Origin: Comamonas sp. lk
Lineage (GTDB): Bacteria > Pseudomonadota > Gammaproteobacteria > Burkholderiales > Burkholderiaceae_C
Assembly (NCBI GenBank): GCA_945875225.1
Contig: CAMCJY010000054.1
Coordinates: 1 to 9,494 of the forward strand
DNA length: 9,494 bases
Direction of reading: 5' to 3'
Shown: piece after piece, positions 6,351-9,494 of the stretch
Numbering within the stretch: the first letter of the stretch is position 1
Layout: each line of letters begins with the position of its first letter
Translations under genes and position numbers: made by a program
The notes under the pieces: model-generated
Databases searched by the model: none
Told to the model about the DNA's origin: nothing
What the model saw: only the letters and a program-made list of their open reading frames with translations

Positions 6351-6749
6351 CAGCTTTTGCTTGAATTGCAAAATGTTGCCCTCCGGGTCGCAGCCGTCCA
6401 GCACGGTGTGGCCCCGAATCGTCCAGGCCAACTCCTGCGGCTTAAGCCATCCGCCGGTTGCCACCACGGCCAGCCGCAGCGCCTGCAAATCCGGCACCAC
6501 AAAGCTGGGTTTCATCGCGCTGTCCTCGCGCAGCACCGGCGGCTTTGCGATAGTTATCTCGCGCGCGATTTTGGCGGGGATGGCATGCACGACCACTTCA
6601 TAGCCATTGCCACCTAGTAGCTGGTGGCTGCGCGTACTTTCCAGTACTTCCAGGCCCAGTGTGCGGACGTAAAAAGCGCTTAACTTTTTTACGCTTTTGG
6701 CAAACACCACCAGGCCGGCTTGCCCGGACTGCGAAGTGGACTTAGCCAT
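6348..6749 (-). CDS. VOC superfamily (glyoxalase/bleomycin-resistance fold) protein
   Basis: A 133-residue protein with two beta-alpha-beta-beta-beta modules of the VOC superfamily. Module one: AGLVVFAKSVKKLSAFYVRTLGLEVLE, the classic 'FY-x-x-x-LGLEV' run. Module two: PSFVVPDLQALRLAVVATGG, ending in the DPEGNILQF signature at about 121-129. The usual metal ligands are mostly absent: the first-strand position normally His is a hydrophobic residue, and the final Glu is Q128. A metal-dependent lyase or dioxygenase activity is therefore doubtful; ligand binding is as likely. The ATG at 6749 overlaps the end of the RidA-like gene by 8 bp, so translation of the two is probably coupled. Reaction and substrate cannot be assigned. 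Confidence 0.83.
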   Translation of the reverse strand: MAKSTSQSGQAGLVVFAKSVKKLSAFYVRTLGLEVLESTRSHQLLGGNGYEVVVHAIPAKIAREITIAKPPVLREDSAMKPSFVVPDLQALRLAVVATGGWLKPQELAWTIRGHTVLDGCDPEGNILQFKQKL

Positions 6750-7140
6750 CGCGCACCCCGCTGCCCTTAAGCACCGTCACCTCAATCTCAATTTTCATGC
6801 GCGGGTCAATCAGCCCAGCGCTCACCATGGTCGCTGCCGGGCGGGCATGCCCTAGGTATTGGCGCAGCACCGGCCAGCAGGCTTCAAAGTCTGCGGCATG
6901 GGGCAGGATGTAATTGACGCGCACCACCTCGTCCAAGTTGGCCCCGGCTTGGGCCAGGGCGGCGGCGATGTTCTTGAAGCATTGCGCCGTCTGCTCGGCC
7001 ACGTCCTCGGAAATTTCCATGCTGGCGTAGTCAAAACCGGTGGTGCCGGATACAAAAATCCAGTCGCCGACCACTACGGCGCGGGAGTATCCCATGTCGG
7101 ACTCAAAGCGCGAGCCGGAGCTGATGTGTTGTCTTTGCAT
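6742..7140 (-). CDS. RidA/YjgF/UK114 family protein lacking the catalytic arginine
   Basis: A 132-residue member of the Rid family, small trimeric cytoplasmic proteins. Archetypal RidA hydrolyses reactive enamine/imine intermediates to keto acids. Family features seen: ISSGSRFESDMGYSRAV at the start, VSGTTG at 30-35, the A-Q-C-F-K-NI-AALAQAG helix, V-R-V-N-Y, and the C-terminal strand KIEIEVTVL. In RidA the active-site arginine lies in the PAR-S/T motif; here residues 101-104 read PAAT, so A103 replaces it. This is the mark of the Rid4-Rid7 subfamilies, which are not expected to be imine deaminases. The start ATG lies 5 bp after the T-run of a terminator and has no Shine-Dalgarno, but the N-terminus fits homologues from codon 1. 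It overlaps the VOC gene downstream. Confidence 0.9.
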   Translation of the reverse strand: MQRQHISSGSRFESDMGYSRAVVVGDWIFVSGTTGFDYASMEISEDVAEQTAQCFKNIAAALAQAGANLDEVVRVNYILPHAADFEACWPVLRQYLGHARPAATMVSAGLIDPRMKIEIEVTVLKGSGVRDG

Positions 7141-7145
7141 AGTTT

Positions 7146-7185
7146 AAAAAAGAAACGCCACCGGCACAGTGCGCAGTGGCGTTTC
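7146..7185 (-). terminator. Strong intrinsic terminator after the ureohydrolase gene
   Basis: On the minus strand GAAACGCCAC (7185-7176) pairs perfectly with GTGGCGTTTC (7161-7152) around a 14-base loop, followed at once by six T (7151-7146). It lies 25 bp after the ureohydrolase stop and should end the ABC-ureohydrolase transcript. Its T-run ends 5 bp before the RidA-like start codon. Confidence 0.88.
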
Positions 7186-7210
7186 AATGTAGCGCTGTAG
7201 GCCTAGTGCG

Positions 7211-8191
7211 TCAAGCTTTGCGCGCTTTGATGCTATCGGCCAGCACACACAAAATTTCAAACATCATGGTTGCCCCCACCAGCGCGGTATTGCCGCTTGC
7301 ATCGAACGGAGGCGATACCTCGACCACGTCGCCGCCTACCAAATTCAGACCACGCAGGCCGCGCACCAAATGCTGGGCTTCCAAGGTGGTCATGCCGCCA
7401 ATTTCGGGGGTGCCGGTGCCTGGGGCATAGACGGGGTCGAGTGCGTCCACGTCAAAGCTGACGTAGGTGGCGCCGGTGCCCACCACGCGGCGGGCTTCGG
7501 CGATGGTGGCTTCCACGCCCAGGGCGTTGAACTCATCGATGTCGATCACGCGTATGCCTTGCTCCTGGCCCCAGGTGTCTTCGGCGTCGCTGTAAAGCGC
7601 GCCGCGTATGCCGATTTGCACCGTGCGCTTGGGGTCAAGCAGGCCTTCTTCGACAGCGCGCCGAAATGGCGTGCCGTGGGTGTACTTGAAGCCGCCGAAG
7701 TAGCCGTCCCAGGTGTCGGTGTGCGCGTCAAAGTGGACCATGCCCAAGGGGCCAGTGTGCTTGACGATGGCGCGCATCACTGGCAGCGACACCAAGTGGT
7801 CACCACCAACGGACAAGGGTGCAATGCCAGCGCTGCAGACCCCATTGAAAAAGTTTTCGATGCGCGCCAGAGAGTCCATTAGGTCCACCGGGTTGACCGG
7901 CGTGTCGCCCAGGTCTGCGCAATTGCACAGGCTAAAGGGCGCGATGCCGCTGGCGCGGTTGACGTTGCGGATCATGGTGGAAATGTCGCGCACCTGGCGC
8001 GGACCGTGGCGCGCACCGGGGCGGTTGGTGGTGCCCCCGTCCCAGGGGATGCCGACTAGGCCGATTTCTACATCGGCAAATTCGGCGTCGGTTTTTTGCA
8101 CATAAGGCAGGCGCATTAGCGTGGCCAGCCCGGCAAAGCGCGGCATCACCGAGCCGGTGATGGGTTTGAAAAATTCGCGTGGCGTGCTCAC
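7211..8191 (-). CDS. ureohydrolase (agmatinase / guanidinobutyrase / guanidinopropionase group)
   Basis: A 326-residue binuclear metal hydrolase of the arginase family, which splits a guanidino compound into urea and an amine. The ligands are all present: H132 in GGDH, D155/H157/D159 in DAHTD, and D247/D249 in SFDVDALDP, consistent with Mn or Ni. The stretches MPRFAGLATLMRLP, GIPWDGGTTNRPGARHGP and YTHGTPFRRAVEEGLLDP resemble, from memory, Pseudomonas guanidinopropionase/guanidinobutyrase more than E. coli SpeB; guanidine hydrolase (GdmH) is another relative. The GTG at 8191 is the start: GGAGGGG lies six bases upstream, and the GTG overlaps the permease TGA. The longer TTG start at 8206 lies inside that ribosome-binding site and is rejected. 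Coupling with an ABC importer suggests the substrate is imported. Confidence 0.92.
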   Translation of the reverse strand: MSTPREFFKPITGSVMPRFAGLATLMRLPYVQKTDAEFADVEIGLVGIPWDGGTTNRPGARHGPRQVRDISTMIRNVNRASGIAPFSLCNCADLGDTPVNPVDLMDSLARIENFFNGVCSAGIAPLSVGGDHLVSLPVMRAIVKHTGPLGMVHFDAHTDTWDGYFGGFKYTHGTPFRRAVEEGLLDPKRTVQIGIRGALYSDAEDTWGQEQGIRVIDIDEFNALGVEATIAEARRVVGTGATYVSFDVDALDPVYAPGTGTPEIGGMTTLEAQHLVRGLRGLNLVGGDVVEVSPPFDASGNTALVGATMMFEILCVLADSIKARKA

Positions 8192-9006
8192 ATCTTGCCC
8201 CTCCAAGGCACAACTTTGTTTTCGACCCAGCGCATCAGCAAATCAAACGCAAAGGCCACCGAGCCGATGACGATGATGCCCATGACCACAATATCGGTGC
8301 GCAAAAAATTCGATGCATTCAAAACCATCTGGCCTAGGCCCACATTGGCCGCGACCATTTCGGCGGCCACCAGCGTACTCCAGCCAAAGCCGATGGCGAT
8401 GCGCATGCCCACCAGAATCTCGGGCATGGCCGCGGGCAGTACTACGTGCCGGACGACTTGGCTGTAGCTCGCGCCCATGGAATACGCGGCGTTCATCTGC
8501 TCTTGTGAGGCGCTGCGCATGCCCGAGCGCGCAGCCATGGCCAGCGGCGCGAAGCAGCTCAGGTAGATCAGTAGTACTTTCGGGAACTCGTCAATACCAA
8601 ACCAAATGATGATCAGCGGCAGATACGCCAGCGGCGGCAGCGGGCGCAGCAGCTCAATGGGCGGATCGAAAATGCCCCGCCAAAAGCGCGACATGCCCAT
8701 GGCAATACCCACCGGAATCGCGGTCGCACAAGCCAGTAAAAACGCGGCAAACACCCGCAACATGCTGGCCATAAAGTGTTGCCACAGCGGTTTATCGTTA
8801 GCAATACCGGTAAGGTATTCGTAAAACTGCTGGTAGGTTGCTTGCGGCGAGGGTAGAAAAATCGGCTTTATCCAGCCCATATTGGTGACGACAAACCAGG
8901 CTATAGCCATCACCACAATCGTGACCGTGGTGATTAAGGCGCTGGAGCCTTCGCCCGGTATTTTGAAGGCGCTGGTTTTCAGTGCGGGGGTGCTTGGATT
9001 AGACAT
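8188..9006 (-). CDS. ABC transporter permease, nitrate/sulfonate/taurine type (SsuC/TauC-like)
   Basis: A 272-residue inner-membrane permease of the BPD_transp_1 family. About six membrane spans are visible: residues 23-41, 83-105, 115-137, 142-160, 198-217 and 236-258. The IFLPSPQATYQQF segment after the first span is typical of the SsuC/TauC/NrtB group. The cytoplasmic EAA loop that docks with the ATPase is MNAAYSMGASYSQVVRHVVLPAAMPEI (171-197), followed by VGMRIAIGFGWSTLVAAEMV. I chose the ATG at 9006: GAGG lies about seven bases upstream, and a frame extension to 9096 would sit inside the ATPase gene and is low-complexity. ATG 9006 overlaps the ATPase stop (TAA 9001-8999) by 8 bp; its own TGA overlaps the GTG of the ureohydrolase. 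The cargo is not determinable; a guanidino compound is suggested by context. Confidence 0.92.
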   Translation of the reverse strand: MSNPSTPALKTSAFKIPGEGSSALITTVTIVVMAIAWFVVTNMGWIKPIFLPSPQATYQQFYEYLTGIANDKPLWQHFMASMLRVFAAFLLACATAIPVGIAMGMSRFWRGIFDPPIELLRPLPPLAYLPLIIIWFGIDEFPKVLLIYLSCFAPLAMAARSGMRSASQEQMNAAYSMGASYSQVVRHVVLPAAMPEILVGMRIAIGFGWSTLVAAEMVAANVGLGQMVLNASNFLRTDIVVMGIIVIGSVAFAFDLLMRWVENKVVPWRGKM

Positions 9007-9494
9007 GGACCGCCTCGCGTTGGTGGATGATGGACAGCACCTCTTCGCGCATGCGGATGAACTCGGGCTCGGACTTGACCTTGCGCGCGTCGCCATGTTC
9101 CAGGAACTGGCGCGAGAAAGGCACGTCCTCGTAGGTGTGGGTGATGCGGCCGGGGCTGGGGCTCATCACGATCAGTCGGGTGGCCAAAAACAAGGCCTCT
9201 TCCACCGAGTGGGTGATAAAGAACACCATTTTGTTGGACTTGACCCAGGCGTGCAGCAAAATTTCTTGCACAGTCTCTCGGGTGAATGCATCGAGCGCTC
9301 CCATGGGCTCGTCCATCAGCAAGACTTCTGGGTCGCTGGCCAGGGCGCGGGCAATACCGACGCGCTGTTGCATACCGCCCGACAATTCATAGACTGCGCG
9401 GTCGGCGTACTTCTCCAAGCCCACCAAAGCCAGTTTTTCATCGCCTATGAGCCGACGCTGCGCAGTGCCCATGCCGCGCATGCGCAGGCCCAGG
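8999..9494 (-). CDS. ABC transporter ATPase, SsuB/TauB-like, C-terminal part (5' end outside window)
   Basis: The last 164 residues of an ABC ATPase that powers the adjacent permease at the inner membrane. The frame is open to the right edge (LGLRMRGMGTAQRR...), so the Walker A and Q-loop lie outside. Seen in order: ABC signature LSGGMQQR (from about 9385), Walker B EVLLMDEP, D-loop GALDA, and switch histidine in ITHSVEEALFLATR. The RIMVMSPSPGRI-like segment near the C-terminus (here RLIVMSPSPGRI) is typical of the nitrate/sulfonate/taurine ATPases. The stop TAA at 8999-9001 overlaps the permease start. A substrate-binding protein, which would name the cargo best, probably lies upstream beyond the window. 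Confidence 0.93.
   Translation of the reverse strand, partial: LGLRMRGMGTAQRRLIGDEKLALVGLEKYADRAVYELSGGMQQRVGIARALASDPEVLLMDEPMGALDAFTRETVQEILLHAWVKSNKMVFFITHSVEEALFLATRLIVMSPSPGRITHTYEDVPFSRQFLEHGDARKVKSEPEFIRMREEVLSIIHQREAVHV

Noticed and set aside
7370..7882. 170-codon rightward frame opposite the ureohydrolase
   Set aside because: Antisense to conserved metal-site motifs; no domain, no ribosome-binding site.
9007..9096. 30-residue N-terminal extension of the permease
   Set aside because: It lies wholly inside the ATPase gene and is Ser/Arg/Cys-rich; ATG 9006 has a good GAGG site.
1..9494. Defence system, toxin-antitoxin, transposon, prophage or CRISPR
   Set aside because: No nuclease, transposase, integrase, phage protein, terminal inverted repeats or spaced direct repeats were found; all genes are metabolic, transport or regulatory and similar in base use.

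Overview
The window looks like chromosomal DNA from a betaproteobacterium, most likely order Burkholderiales and probably Comamonadaceae. This is inferred from the fairly high GC content, tight gene packing and protein flavour (Burkholderiales-style amine oxidase, periplasmic histidine phosphatase and TPR protein); I could not run a search. It holds ten complete genes and two cut off by the window edges. I see no rRNA, tRNA, insertion sequence, CRISPR array, prophage gene or origin.

Left block (1-4575) is a divergent regulator/operon pair. A MocR-type regulator (GntR winged helix fused to an aminotransferase-fold, PLP-binding domain) is read rightward from 3001. Facing away from it is a leftward operon: NTF2/SnoaL-like small protein, FAD-dependent amine oxidase of the DAO/PuuB type, homocysteine S-methyltransferase, and the first 29 codons of a PaaI/MenI-type hotdog thioesterase at the left edge. 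The 138-bp divergent gap is rich in CTGGC/GCCAG motifs, including a perfect 9-bp inverted repeat that brackets a TATACT -10 box. MocR proteins commonly control the gene set next to them, so this reads as an amine- or methyl-compound catabolic operon whose substrate is unknown.

Middle block (4671-6336), rightward, holds three small single genes: an exported histidine phosphatase, a GNAT acetyltransferase and an exported TPR protein with a C-terminal CxxxC motif. The TPR gene converges on the next block at a 17-bp palindrome that contains the stop codons of both facing genes.

Right block (9494-6348), leftward, has two units. The first is a nitrate/sulfonate/taurine-type ABC ATPase (N-terminus outside the window), its permease and a ureohydrolase (agmatinase/guanidinobutyrase/guanidinopropionase group), all with overlapping ends. 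It stops at a strong intrinsic terminator. Five bases after the terminator's T-run begins a second unit: a RidA-family protein lacking the catalytic arginine, overlapping a VOC/glyoxalase-fold protein.

A possible common theme is nitrogen scavenging from guanidino compounds and amines: the ABC system imports a compound, the ureohydrolase releases urea plus an amine, and amine oxidases such as the PuuB-like enzyme may use such amines. The link between the left and right blocks is only an inference.
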